DNA of 51,262 nucleotides from Saprospiraceae bacterium. Lineage in GTDB: Bacteria; Bacteroidota; Bacteroidia; Chitinophagales; Saprospiraceae. The notes beneath the pieces were generated by a model, which saw only the letters and a list, made by a program, of their open reading frames with translations, made no database searches and was not told the origin of the DNA. The translations under genes and the position numbers were made by a program. Below are positions 14,001 through 29,000 of this stretch, piece after piece. Numbering within the stretch: the stretch's first letter is position 1; each line of letters starts with the position of its first letter. Location: positions 1 through 51,262 of the forward strand of contig JAHDHL010000038.1 in NCBI GenBank assembly GCA_020631355.1, written 5' to 3'.

Positions 14001-17000
14001 GAATGACGTACCGAATCCACCGACCATTACAGTGACCAATGATCCAATTGAGGTCGCTTGTGTAGGTGATGCGAATGGTACAGTGGAATATACAATCACT
14101 CCTGAAGCTGGTTATACGGCAACCATCATTGATGATTCAGGAAGTGAAGTGAATAATGGAACACTAAGCGCAGGTGCTTACTGTATCCAAGTGACAGATA
14201 CTGAAGGTTGTATTGTAGCTGAATCTTGTTTCGATGTGATTGATCCTACATTGTTGGATATGGATATCGAAATAGAAGATGAGGTATGTGAGGATAATGG
14301 AGATGTTATCCCGGGTAATATCACTACTACAATTTCTGGAGGAACAGCTCCTTATACATTCGCTTGGTCCAATGGATCATCCACGGATAACTTGACAGAT
14401 GTTCCTGCTGGTACTTATAGCCTGACCATTACGGATGCGAATGGATGTATTGCTGAAGCTGCTTCATTGGTAGTCGCTCCTGCGAATTGTGGTCCATGCG
14501 AAGATCCTGAGATCATCAGTGTTATCGTAGAGGAAGCAACTTGTGGTAATGCAGATGGTAATGTTACAATCTACTTGGTACAGAATGAGGACTTCTACAC
14601 CTTCGAATGGTCTGATGGTCTACCGAATGGTGATGTACAGAATGGAATTGCTGCAGGTACTTATACCGTAACTATTTCAGCTGCGAATGATAACGCTTGT
14701 TCTTTAGTGGAAACCATCGTTGTAGGAAATGTTGAGGGACCTGTCGCTGAGGTTGGAACTGTAGTTCCTGCTACATGTGATACTCCTAATGGTTCCGTAA
14801 CAATGACACCAAGTACTTATAACTATAGCTGGTCAACAGGTGCTACGGGTAATACCCTAGTGGATGTTCCTGCTGGTACTTATGAGGTGACAGTAACAAG
14901 TTCCGCATTGCCGGGTTGTCCGAATATCTATTCAGTGGAAGTTCCTGCTGAGAATACATTGGAAGCTTCCATTACTCCTGTAAACCCAACTTGTGGAGAA
15001 TCTAATGGTTCACTGACAGTGGAGGGAGTGAATGGTTCCGGAAACTATAGTTACGATTGGGGCACATTGGGTATTTCTTCAACCATCTTCGGACTTGAAG
15101 CAGCCATATATAATGTGACGATTACAGATAATGTATCTAATTGTCAAATAGTCGAGACTTACACATTGGTGAATGACGTGGATAATCCTACTACGATTAC
15201 CATCACGAATACTCCAATGGTGAGCTGTATTGGCGAAACGGATGCAGCAGTTGAATTCACATTGAATCCGGTTGTCGGATTCTCTACAACAATCGTATCT
15301 GTTGATGGCGAGAACGAAATGACGAATGGCATGTTGGGTGCAGGTACTTACTGTATCATTGCCTTGGATGCAGATGGTTGTATCGCTGGTCAGGAATGCT
15401 TCGATGTTATCGAACCTGAATTGATTGATGTGGCCCTTGAGGTAGTGAATGAGTCTTGTGTGAATGGAGTAACACAATACGGTTCAATCAACCTTACGGT
15501 AACTGGAGGAACAGCTCCTTACACTTACACATGGTCAAATGGTGCTACGAATGAGGATTTGGCTTCACTAAATGGTGGTATTTACAGCGTAACTGTAACA
15601 GATGCCAATGGATGTGAAATCGAATTGTTGGATATAGAAGTGATGAATGAGTGTACAGAGTGTATCATTGAGGTAGCTAATGTCGTAACGGTTGAGGCAA
15701 CTTGTGGTGATGCAAATGGAGCCGCTACCATCGAGATGGTAGGTGATAATGCAAATTATTCCTACGAATGGAGTATTCCTGCATTCGGTGATGCTCAGTC
15801 TGAACTATTGGCTGGTACTTATACCGTGACGATTACAGATAATAATAACAGTGCTTGTTCTACAACCACAGTCGTTACTATCAGCAACTCTGACGGACCT
15901 GAAGTGACAGTATCTAGCACTCCTGCTACTTGTACGGATGCGGATGGTACGGCTACCTTGACTCCGGCTGACTTTGATTATACTTGGAGCAATGGTGCTA
16001 CAGGTAACACTCAGACAGGTCTGGAAGCGGGTACTTACCAGGTTACTGCTACGGATGATTCAGGTTGTTTCCAATTCTTGGATGTTGAAATCGGTGTGGA
16101 TGCTGGTTCCCTGGCTGTAATAGTGGATGATATGACTCAACCAGCTTGTGGTGAATCCAATGGTGAGGTAACCTTGGCCGTGAATGGTGGTTCAGATAAC
16201 TACACATTCATCTGGAGTCATGATGCTACATTGAATGCAGCTACAGCTACAGGTCTGACATCTGGAACTTATGAGGTGACAGTGAGTGATAATGATACAG
16301 GTTGTGAAACGGATATCACATTCACATTGATGGATGACGCTGAACCAACAACCATCACCATCAACAACACACCTGAGGTAAGTTGTGTAGGTGAGGCTGA
16401 TGCAACAGTTGAATTCTCATTAATACCAATGGTAGGATATAACGCTATCATTGTGGATGCAGCTGGAAATGTATTCAATAATGGTCAGTTGGCTGTAGGT
16501 AATTATTGTATCGAAGCTTACGACCTAGATGGTTGTTTGGCAGGTAGTGCTTGCTTCGATGTTATCGAACCTGAATTGATTACATTGGATGTTACAGTGA
16601 ATGCAATTGGTTGTAATGGTGCAGGTAATGCTATTCCGGGTACTATCGAATTGGTTGTGAATGGAGGTGCAGGATTCAACACTTACGAGTGGTCAGATGG
16701 ATCCACTAGCCCAACTTTATCAACAACTACTTCAGGAATCTATGATGTAACGGTTACGGATGCCAATGGATGTACTGCTGTTGCTACTGACCTGACCTTG
16801 ATAGATGAGTGTAATGTTTGTATGCCTCCAATGGTTGAGAACATTGTAGTGGTCGAAGCCAATTGTGGTGAGGATAATGGAACAGCAAATATCAGTTTGG
16901 TGGAGGATGAGTCCTTGTATACATTCGAATGGTCGAATGGAGGTACAGGTACATTCCAATCCGACTTGGCTGCTGGTACTTATACTGTTGAAGTTACAGA

Positions 17001-20000
17001 GATTGCGAATCCAGTTTGTCAGATTACTGTGAATGTATCAGTAGGAAATGCAGATGGTCCTGAAGTGAACATCAGTAACATCACGAATGCTACATGTAAT
17101 CTGAATGATGGTGCAGCTATCCTTACACCTAGTACTTTGACATATGCATGGCCTGATGGACAGTCTACGGCTTCAGTAACGGGTCTTGTTGCTGGTACTT
17201 ACATGGTAACGGTAACGGATGCTGCTACTCCTGATTGTCCGAATATCATCGAGGTAGTCATCGAGGAAGAGAATCCGCTTGAAATCATGATGATTACAAC
17301 CATTCCTCCAACATGTGGAGAATCCAACGGTTCTGCTGAGGTAACGCCTTCAGGTGGAACAGGTGCCTACACCTATGTTTGGAATATCAATGGTGATAAT
17401 GTAGTAGGAACAAGTGAAATGGTTGACTTGGCTTCAGGTACAATCGGAGTAACAGTAACGGATGATAATACAGGTTGTCAGGCAATCGAGACATTCACAT
17501 TGTTGGATGATGTAGATAATCCTGCTACCATAACAGTGAGTGAGGATCCAGTCATGTTGGATTGTGTAGGTAATACCAATGGTACGGTTACATTTGATAT
17601 CACTCCGCTTGGATTGTATAGCACAATGATTGTGGATGCAGCAACAGGTGAGGAAGTATTCAACGGTAACTTATCTGCTGGTTCTTACTGTATCATCGCT
17701 ACGGATGCGGATGGTTGTATCGGAGGAGAGGAATGCTTCGAAGTAGTCGAACCAACATTGATTGATATTGATATTGAAATCACAAATGAGGTTTGTGATG
17801 AGAATGATGTATTCACTGGTGGTAGTATTCTTACCACAACTACTGGTGGACAATCTCCTTATTCCTATGCTTGGTCTAATGGAGCAAGTACGGAAGACTT
17901 GACAGACTTGAATGATGGTACATACGCTGTGACCGTAACGGATGCGAATGGTTGTACGGCTGTTGCCAATAACCTGGTTATCGGTAATGCAAGTTGCGAA
18001 CCATGTGTATCTCCTGAAGTGAATACCATCGTAGTGGTCGAAACGGAATGTGGCGAAGCTACTGGTACGGCAACCATCGACTTGGTACAGGATGAGGCTG
18101 ATTATACATTCACTTGGTCGAATGGAGGTGCTGGTGCATCTCAGACTGATTTGGCTTCTGGTAACTACGCAGTGACCATTACACAAGGTACTTGTGAATA
18201 TGTTGCAGAATTCGCAGTAGGTACTGTTGGAGGCCCTGAGGCTACCGCTACCGTAACGGCTGCAACTTGTGAGGAATTGGATGGTGCCGCTACAATGGAA
18301 CCAGCTAACTTCACATATGAATGGTCTGATGCTAATAATACAACAGGTGCTATATTAACCAATGTAGCTGCTGGTGAATACTTCGTGACGGTTACGGATC
18401 CTGCTGATCCTACTTGTTCGAATGTAATCACAGTAGAAATTCCTGCTGAAAGTGACCTGACAGTATCCATCTCCACAGTAAGCCCATCATGTGATGAGTC
18501 CAATGGTGAAGCGACTGCTACTGCTGCGAATGGTTCTGGTAACTATACTTACGTTTGGGATATCCCTGCTACGGGAGCTACTCAAACAGGTCTGGAAGCT
18601 GGGTCTTATGCTGTAACAGTTACAGATACTGAAACAGGTTGTACCGTAACTGAAACATTCGTGTTGACGAATGATGTTCCGAACCCACCAACAGTGACAA
18701 TCACTAACGAACCAGTGACTGTAGCTTGTATCGGTGACGCAAACGGAACAGTTGAATATACTATTACTCCAGATGCAGATTACACGGCTGTAATCCTAGC
18801 TGCTAATGGAGATGAAGCGACGAATGGCACACTAAACGCTGGTACTTATTGTATCCAAGTAAGCGATGCATCTGGATGTATCGTTGCTGAATCCTGCTTC
18901 GATGTGGTTTATCCTGAATTGTTGGATATGGATATCGAAGTACAAGGCGAGACTTGTGATATAGATGGTACCGTTGCAGGTAGCATTATGACCACTGTGA
19001 CTGGAGGAACTGCTCCTTACACTTACAGTTGGTCTAATGGTGCTATGACAGAGAGCCTGACTTCTGCTGATGCAGGAACTTACAGCCTCACGATTACGGA
19101 TGCTAATGGATGTACGGCAGAGGCTGGTTCATTGGTAGTCACACAGGCCAACTGTGGTCCTTGTGAAGATCCTGAGGTGTTGAATATTGTAGTGGTTGAA
19201 GCGACTTGTGGAAATGCGGATGGTGATGCTACGATTTACCTGGTACAGGATGAAGCGGATTACACATTCACATGGTCGGGCGGATTACCTGAGGGTAATG
19301 TACAGTCCAACTTGGCTGCAGGTACTTACACTGTTACCATTGCAGATGCCATCGATGCAACTTGCTCAATCGTTGAGACGTTCGTTGTGGGTAATGTAGA
19401 GGGACCTGTTGCTGAAGTAGCGACAGTGAATGATGCAAATTGTGATACACCTAACGGTTCAGTCACAATGACTCCTGCTAATTATGAATATACTTGGTCA
19501 ACAGGTGCTACCGGTAATACACTATCAAGTGTGGCTGCTGGAACTTATGAAGTGACAGTAGTGGATCCTGCTGCTCCTGATTGTCCGAATGTTTACGCTG
19601 TTGAAGTACCATCTGATAATACATTAATGGCCATCATTACACCAGTGAATCCATCATGTGGTGAAGCGAATGGTTCATTGACGGTTGAGGGTGCGAATGG
19701 TTCGGGTGATTATAGTTATGATTGGGGTACATTGGGTACGACAGCAACCATCACTGATTTGGAAGCTGCTGTTTACAATGTAACTATCACAGATAATGTA
19801 TCAGGTTGTGAGATTGTTGAAACATACACATTGGTGAATGATGTTGACAATCCTGCTACTGTGACCATCACCAATATCCCAACTGTAAGTTGTGTAGGTG
19901 AATCTGATGCAACCGTAGAATTCACAATTGACCCAGCTACTGGATTTGCTACAACCATTATCTCTGTTGATGGAGAGAATGAGATGACCAATGGCCAATT

Positions 20001-23000
20001 AGGTGTGGGTACTTACTGTATCATTGCCTTGGATGCTGATGGATGTTTGGCAGGTCAGGAATGCTTCGATGTAGTTGAACCTACATTGATGGATGTCGAT
20101 GTCGAATTATTGGATGAGGCTTGTGTCAATAACACTGTTGTTGCAGGTTCCATCAATATCACTGTTACAGGTGGTACAGCTCCATACACTTATGAGTGGA
20201 ACGGTACCGGCGGATTCTCATCTACGGATGAAGACCTACCATCACTTCCTGCAGGTACTTATGACTTGACAGTTACGGATGCTAATGGTTGTGAGGCCAG
20301 TGCGAATAACCTAGTTATCATGTCTGACGATTGTGAGGGTGGAGAGTGCATCGGACCAGATGTAACCAATATCGTTGTAGTGGAAGCTACATGTGGTGAA
20401 TTGAATGGTTCTGCAAGCATTGACTTGGTTCAGGATGAGTCCTTGTACACATTCGCTTGGGATATGCCAGGTACTCCTGATAGCCCGTCTCAATCCGGAT
20501 TGTCTGCAGGTACTTATCAGGTAACCATTACAGAAATTGCCAATCCGGCTTGTTCTGTGGTTGAGGTGTTTGTAATCGGAAACGCAGATGGCCCTGTTAC
20601 TTCAATAATGGAAGTTACTCCTGCTACTTGTGATGCTGCAGATGGAACTGCTACGGTAGGTCCTGAAGGATTCGATTATACTTGGTCCGATGGTCAGACA
20701 ACGGCTATGGCTACAGGATTGGCTGCTGGTGATTACCAAGTAACGGTATCTGATGATAATGGATGTTTCAATGTATTGAATGTTGAGGTGCCATCCATCT
20801 CTGATATGACGGTTGAATTCACAGAAACGAACCCATCATGTGGTGAGTCTAACGGTGAGTTGACTGCAACTGCAGCAAATGGTAATGGTAATTATACATA
20901 CGTTTGGAATACTGGTGATACTGGTGCAACTATCTCAGGTCTTTCTGCCGGAACTTATGAAGTGACAGTGACAGATACAGATGGTTGTGAGGTAGTTCAA
21001 TCCATCGTATTGATGGATGCAGTGGATAATCCGGTAACCATCACAGTTACCAATAATCCAGTACAATTGGATTGTGTAGGTGCTGCTGATGCAATGGTTA
21101 TCTTCACTACGAATCCAAGTGCAGGAATTACTACTGAGATTCAGGATGCTACTGGTAATGTAGTATTGAATGGTCAATTGGCCGCTGGTTCATACTGTAT
21201 CATCGCTACGGATGCTGATGGATGTGTAGCCGGTCAATCCTGCTTCGATGTAGTTGAACCTACATTGATTGATGTAGATATTGAAATTGTGAATGAGTCT
21301 TGTGATACTGATAATATGTTGGTTGGTGGTTCCATCACCACAACTACGTTCGGTGGACAAGCTCCTTATACTTACGAATGGTCAAATGGTGCCACGACAG
21401 AAGACCTAATGGTCGTTCCAGCGGGTACTTATGACTTGACAGTTACCGATGCCAACGGTTGTGAGGCATACGCTACAGGATTGACAGTAGAGGAAGCTCC
21501 TTGCGAACCTGCTCCTTGTTCAAATCCTGAAGTGTTGAATGTTGTTGTGGTGGAGGCCAACTGTGGCGAGGACAATGGTATGGCTACCATCGACTTGGTT
21601 CAGGATGAGAATATGTACACATTCTCATGGGGTGCTCCCGTAAATGGAACAGGCGTTACTCAAACAGGATTGGCTGCTGGTTCTTACAACGTTACCATCA
21701 CAGATGTGATGACAGGAGATTGCTCCATCGAGATTACAATCCCTGTAGGTAATGTAGAGGGACCTGTTGCTTCTGTCGACTTGGTTGAGCCAGCTACTTG
21801 TATGGACGCAGATGGTGTAATTACCATGACTCCGGATAATTACATGTACACATGGAATACAGGAGACCAAGGTGCGGTACTTACAGGAATCGTTGCAGGT
21901 ACTTATCAAGTAACAGTGGTTGATCCTGCTGATATGGATTGTCCTAATGTAATTGATGTGGTAGTACCATCCGTAACACCATTGACAGTAGAATTCAATA
22001 CAACGAATGCTACTTGTGGAATGGCTGATGGAGAAGTAACTGCTACTGCTGCGAATGGTTCTGGTAACTATGAGTACGAGTGGAATATCCCAGCTACGGG
22101 TGCTACCCAGACTGGATTGACATCTGGTACTTATCAGGTAACTATTACTGATGCGGATACAGGTTGCGAACTAATCGAATCCGTTACCATCATGGATAAT
22201 GTCGATACGCCTGTTGCAATTACAATCACAAATGATCCTGTTATCGTAAGCTGCTTGGGTGCTAACGACGGAACAGTGGATTATACCATTGATCCTGCTA
22301 CTGGATATACCGTTACAATCGTGAATTCGGCAACGGATGAAGAAGTGTTGAATGGTGAATTGGGTGCTGGTACTTACTGTCTATTAGCTATTGACGCTGA
22401 TGGATGTTTGGCTGGTCAGAATTGTTTCGAGGTGGTTGAGCCATCATTGATGGATTTGGATGTTGAAATCACAGATGAGACTTGTGTGAATGATGTCATC
22501 CTGCCAGGTTCAATAGCTACTTCAGTTCTGGGTGGAGAAGCACCATATACTTACGAGTGGACAGGTCCTAATGGATTCACTGCTGCTACGGCTGATATAG
22601 ATAACCTAGAAGCTGGTATTTACGAACTTGTAGTTGTAGATGCGAATGGCTGTGCAGTGACTGCTGCTAACCTAGAGGTGGAAGTAGGTGTCTGCTTAGG
22701 TGATTGTGAAGAACCTGAGATTGAGAATATCGTTGTAGTTGAGAATAACTGTGATGCTCCTGCTGATAATGGTTCTGCAAGTATCAGTCTGGTACAGGAT
22801 GAGGCAAATTACACATTTGCTTGGAATACAGGCATGATGGGTAATGCCCAATCTGGATTGGCTGCGGGTACTTACACCGTAACCATCACTGATATCGCTA
22901 CGGGTGTTTGTCAGACCGAGGCTACATTTACCATCAGTAATACTGAGGGACCTGTAGTGTCCGATCCAGTTGTTACTCCTGCTACTTGTGGCGAAACCAA

Positions 23001-26000
23001 TGGTACGATTACCATGACACCTGATACTTATACCTATGAGTGGTCAACGGGTGCTACCGGTGCTGCCATTACAGATTTGGCTGCAGGTCAGTACGAAGTA
23101 ACAATCACGGATACTGATGCTCCGAATTGTCCGAATATCCTAACAGTTGAAGTTCCAACAGAAACTACATTGACTGTGGATATCACAGTAGGCAACTCTA
23201 CTTGTGGTGAAGCGGATGGTTCATTGACTGCATCTGCTAACAATGGCTCTGGCAATTATACTTACATCTGGAATGATGATAACTTCCAGATGGGTGCTAC
23301 AGCTACTGGATTGGCTGCTGGTACTTATCAGGTGACTGTTATTGATAATGATTCAGGTTGCGAATTGGTAGAAACCGTAGTCTTGACGGATGACGTGGAT
23401 ACAGAAGCAACCATCAATATCTTCGGTACACCAAGTATCAGTTGTATCGGTGAGACAGATGGTAATGTGAACTTCGAAGTGACTCCATTGACATTCACAT
23501 CCATTATCGTGGATGCTGATGGAAATGAGGTGACAAACGGTTCCTTGAATGTAGGTACTTACTGTATCATCGTGACGGATACTGAGGGCTGTGTAGCTGG
23601 TCAGGAATGCTTCGATGTGATTGAGCCTACATTGATTGATATTGATATCGAAATCACGGATGTAACCTGTATGGGTACTCAATTCGTGAATGGATTGATT
23701 GAAACAACAGTTACGGGTGGTCAGGCACCTTATACATATGCATGGTCAGATGGTTCGACTAGTCCGAACCTAATCAATGCACTTCCTGGTACTTATGACC
23801 TTACGGTTACGGATGCCAATGGATGTGTGGCTGCTGCCACAGGATTGACAATTAATCCTGCAGATTGTTCTGATGATACAGAATGTGAGGGTCCTGAAGT
23901 CTTGAACATCGTTGTAGTTGAGTCCACTTGTGGTAATGCAGTAGGCTCCGCTACCATCGACCTGGTTCAGGATGAGAGCTTGTACTCATTCGAATGGAAC
24001 TTCCCTGTAGGTGCAACAGGACCAGTCCAAACGGATTTGGCTGCGGGTACTTACATGGTTACCATCACTGAATTGGCTGATGCGGATTGTTCCGTTGTAG
24101 AGACATTCGTAGTAGGTAATGCTGATGGTCCTGACGCTAATATTACTGAAGTGATTGCAGCTTCTTGTAATGCAGCTGATGGTTCCGTTACCATCGAATC
24201 CAACTTGGATAATGTAACCTACATATGGTCTAATGGCCAGTCAACTGCTCAGGCTACTGGCTTGGCAGGAGGTGAGCACCAAGTAACGATTACGGATGAG
24301 AATGGTTGTACCAATATACTGGATGTAGAGGTTCCTGTTGTATCAGACCTTGTTATTGATATCACTGAAAACGAACCTACTTGTGGTTCTGCGAATGGTT
24401 CGCTTCAGGCAATGGTATTGAATGGTTCTGGCAACTATACTTACGCATGGAGTAATGGTGATACGAATCCATCCGTCAACAACTTGGCTTCTGGTGTTTA
24501 CGGTCTTACAGTGACTGACGCTGACGGTTGTACGGCTGAAACCAGTATCGTATTGTCTGACATTTCCAATAACCCTGTGAATGTATTCATTACGAATGAT
24601 CCTATCATGTTGGCTTGTATTGGTTCCAATGATGGTATGGTTGAGTTCACTACGGATGGAGGTGCTGATATTACTACGGAAATCGTCAATGCGACGAATG
24701 GTAATGTTGTACTTAATGGTACACTTTCCGCAGGTACATACTGTGTATTGGCTAAGGATGCGAATGGATGTGTTGTTGGAGAATCCTGCTTCGAGGTATT
24801 GGAGCCAGCAACAATGGATATAGATGTGGAATTGACGGATGCAGCTTGTAATGAGAATGATGTTCTTATTCCAGGTATGATTAATACCGTCGTGACTGGA
24901 GGAAGTGCTCCTTACACTTACGAGTGGACAGGTTCCAACGGATTCACATCCACAAATCCAAGTATCATGATGTTGGATGCAGGTACATATGATTTGATGG
25001 TAACGGATGCCAACGGTTGTACTGCTTCAGTACTTGGATTGGTCATCAGTGAAACGGATTGTAGTGTTGTTTGTGATGATCCTGTCATGACAACCATCGA
25101 GAGTGATGGCTGTGAGGATTGCACGGAGGTTTGCATTGGTATTCCAATGGATAATATCAATGACTACATGATTACATTGAATGGTGTCGAAATTCCAGAG
25201 GGAGACTTCCTAGGATGTGATTATGATACAGTAATTGCTTACACTTACTTCACATTGTTGGGTATGGGTGACCAAGGTCCTTATGAGTTGTTATCATGGA
25301 CAGTGGAAGGCAATATGTACATGGGTACATTCAATAATCCTACGGAACTAGTAGACTTGATGAATGCTAATGACCCAGCAGGAAACTGGATACTAATGCC
25401 GGATAGTTACCTGATTGTTGGTGGTCAGAATGGTACAGATTACGGTATCATGCAAGTACAGAACTTGGCTGGTCTGAATTCATTCTCAGAAATCGGATTC
25501 AATGAGGGTATCATTGCCCTAGGTTCTGGAATCTGTGTGGATGCGAATGAGAATCATGTGATCCAGATTTATGATATCAGTGAAAGTTTGGATTGTCCAA
25601 TCGAAATCATCGAAGTATTCGGTGGTACCACTGAAAGTTGTGATCCTGAAATCGATCCTGCAGTGGTTGAGGTGACATATGTAGTGAATACATTGGATAA
25701 TGTAGTTTGTTTCGATGACCTTGACCTAACAGGTAACGTAACTTATACATTAGGAACGGATGCTGCTTCTACTTCACCAGGAACGGATGGTAGTATGTGG
25801 AGTATAGATACCAATGGTTGTCTACACTTCGATGCTGGTACTACTCCCGGGGACGATGTGGAAACCATAGCACTGATTGCTACGGATGAGAATGGTCTGG
25901 TGGATAGCACGACCATCATCGTGAACTTGATTGATGAAGTTATTCCTCCGGATACGATTACATTCGATACATCTTATGTAAGTGTGGTGGTTACGGAATC

Positions 26001-29000
26001 CACAGGACAGTTGTGCTTCGAGGGACTAGAAGTCATGCTTCCGGTTTACAATGTTGAAGCTGCGGATATGATGAGTACATTCGGTACTTGGACCTATGTT
26101 GCAGGTGATGATTGTATCGAATACACTGCGGACATGAATACAGGTATGTTCGTGGATACGATTACCATCTTCGCTACAGATGCGGATGGAAATGTGGATG
26201 CTTCGACATTCATCATTACCATCACTGAGGATTGTGATGATATCACGCCATCAACAGTGGAAACTGCTAGTTGTGAGGATTGTACTCCGGTTTGTCTGGA
26301 AATTCCATTCGCTGAAATCGGAGACTTCGTTGTATCCTTGGACGGAACACCATTGGATCAATCCAATTTGGTAGGATGTCAGTTCGATACATTGACCAGT
26401 TATACTTACTTCACATTATTGGGAATGGGTGACATGGGACCATACCAGTTGGATGCATGGATGGTGAATGATCAGGTTTACTCTGGAATGTTCAACAATC
26501 CACAAGAACTGGTTGATTTGATGAATCAGTTCGATCCTACCGGAAACTGGGAGTTGAATGCTCCTGCATTGAATATCACAGGCGGAAATACTGCAAATGT
26601 ATACAGTACCATCCAAGTGACGAACCTTGCAGGCTTACAGTCTAATTCGACCTTGAATGTGAATAATATGGTCATCGCAATGGGATCTGCGGTTTGCGTT
26701 CCTGAGGGAGATCATACGATTGAGGTGATTGATACATTGACAGGTTGTCCTGTACAAGTAATCAACACGATAGATACAGGATGTAGTATCACATCCGATA
26801 CGATTGACATTACATTGAATGTAGGTGATACCCTTATGGATATCTGCTTCGATGTACCTGAATTGGAGTTGGATCCAGTCGGAGGATTCGTATTGAATCC
26901 ACAAGGAGGAACAGCGGGTACTATTCAGTTGGATGCCAACGGATGCGTAACCTACATTTCTGATGGAATGACCACAGGTGCTGATGTTGACTTCTTCTGT
27001 ATCACTGCATTGGGTAATAATGGAGCAACGGATACATTGTGTGTCAATGTGAATGTGATTCCTGATTCTTCAATGATTACATCCGATACGATTGAAATTA
27101 CATTGAATGTGGGTGATACCCTTGATGGAATCTGCTTCACTCAACCTGAATTACAGATTGATCCTACCGGAGGATTCATATTGAATCCACAGGGAGGTGC
27201 AGCCGGTACCATAGAATTGGATACCACAGGATGTGTAACCTATATTTCTGATGGTACAACTACCGGAGCAGGTGTTGACTTCTTCTGTATCACTGCATTG
27301 GGTGATAATGGAATGGAAGACACCTTGTGTGTGATTGTGAATGTGATGCCGGATACCATGGTAGCATGTAGCAATGATACATTGTATGTAGTACTAGAAA
27401 TTGGTGAGGAATACGAACCGATGAACATTGAGTTGGATTCCTGCATCTTTACTGCGGATACCATCTTCAATGCATGTCCTGCTGCTTCAGGAACATTCGC
27501 TTCCGCTACTTTGGATGCGGATAGCATGACCATCGACTTCGAACCAATCCTTGTCGGAACTTCCGATACGGCTTGTATCGTCATCTGTGATACATTGAAT
27601 GGCGTATGTGATACGACCATCTATGTGATTGATGTGATTGAGGAAGCATGTGATGAAATCTTCTTGGTGGATAGCATGACTCTTCAGGTATCTGATTGTG
27701 ACCAACCAGCTGAGTTGTGTGTGTCCATTCCATTGGAAGACATCATGTCCTACGAAATCCTGGATAACAACGCTCAGTACTTCGGTGGAGCGAGTGGTTG
27801 TGAGTTTGATACCATTATCACTTACAGTTACTTCACACTATTCGGAATGGGTGACATGGGACCATACAACTTGGATATGTGGAACGTGAATGGAACTACT
27901 TATTCGGGCGAATTCATGAATGTTCAGGATTTGGCTGATAGCATGAATGTTTGGAATCCAGAAGGTAACTGGACCGTGGATGCATCACTACAATTGTTAC
28001 AAGGTGGAACTACCTTTGATGATTATGGGGACATCCAAGCAACACACATTGCTACTGGTTCACAATCCACATTCAACGTGAATCTTGGATTGACAGCGAA
28101 TGGTACTGTCCTTGAATTCGGAGTGGGTACGCATGAGGTTGTACTGACCAACAACGAAACAGGTTGTACGGATACACTTCAGTTGGAAGTATTCTGTGTA
28201 CCAACGGATATCGTAATGGATACGATTACAATGGGTGACTCCAGCTTCGTATGTATTGATTCCTTATTGGATATCCAAGGAGAAATCATCAGTGTGATTG
28301 ATGAGTGTTCAGGTGATGATGATAATGTGGACTTCAACATCGTAACGGATGAGGGAATCTGCATCTTCTACGAAGGATTGACTCCGGGTACGGATTCTGC
28401 TTGTATCGTTGTTTGCGATGACTTGGGTATCTGTGATACCACATTGGTAATCGTAACAGTAGAACCTCTGGATTGTGGCATAGATACCATTGTATTGAGT
28501 ATGATGGAGAACGAATTCCTACAGGATGTTATCATTACAGAGGGATGCTTGGATTCTGTCCATGTAATGACGAATGATTGTGATAGCTTATCTGATGGAA
28601 ATGCTACGATAGCTGATTTGACCATCCTGCCGAATGGAGGTCAGGTTACATTCGAAGGGGTAGAAGCAGGATTGGATACATTCTGTCTGGTATTGTGCGA
28701 TACCTTGGTAGGAGTATGCGACACTACGGTTTACTTCGTGAATGTAGAACCGGATACGGCATGTGTACTTCATGATACGATATTCGTTAGCCTTGAGGTA
28801 GGGGAGGTATTGACTGAGTTGGCCACTGTGGATGAAACATGTGTGTTGAGTCAGGATACCATCTATAATGATTGTGAATCAATAGCTACTGGAAACAGTA
28901 TCGTGGATAACTTCTCATTGGATCCTGCCATGATTGATATCATGGGAGTCCAAACAGGTATGGATACGGCATGTATCGTAGTCTGTGATACCTTATTGGG

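Noticed and set aside
9595-25065. CRISPR-like direct repeats
   Set aside because: Repeats are coding, in frame, far longer than CRISPR repeats, and have no unique spacers of constant length; no cas genes are nearby.
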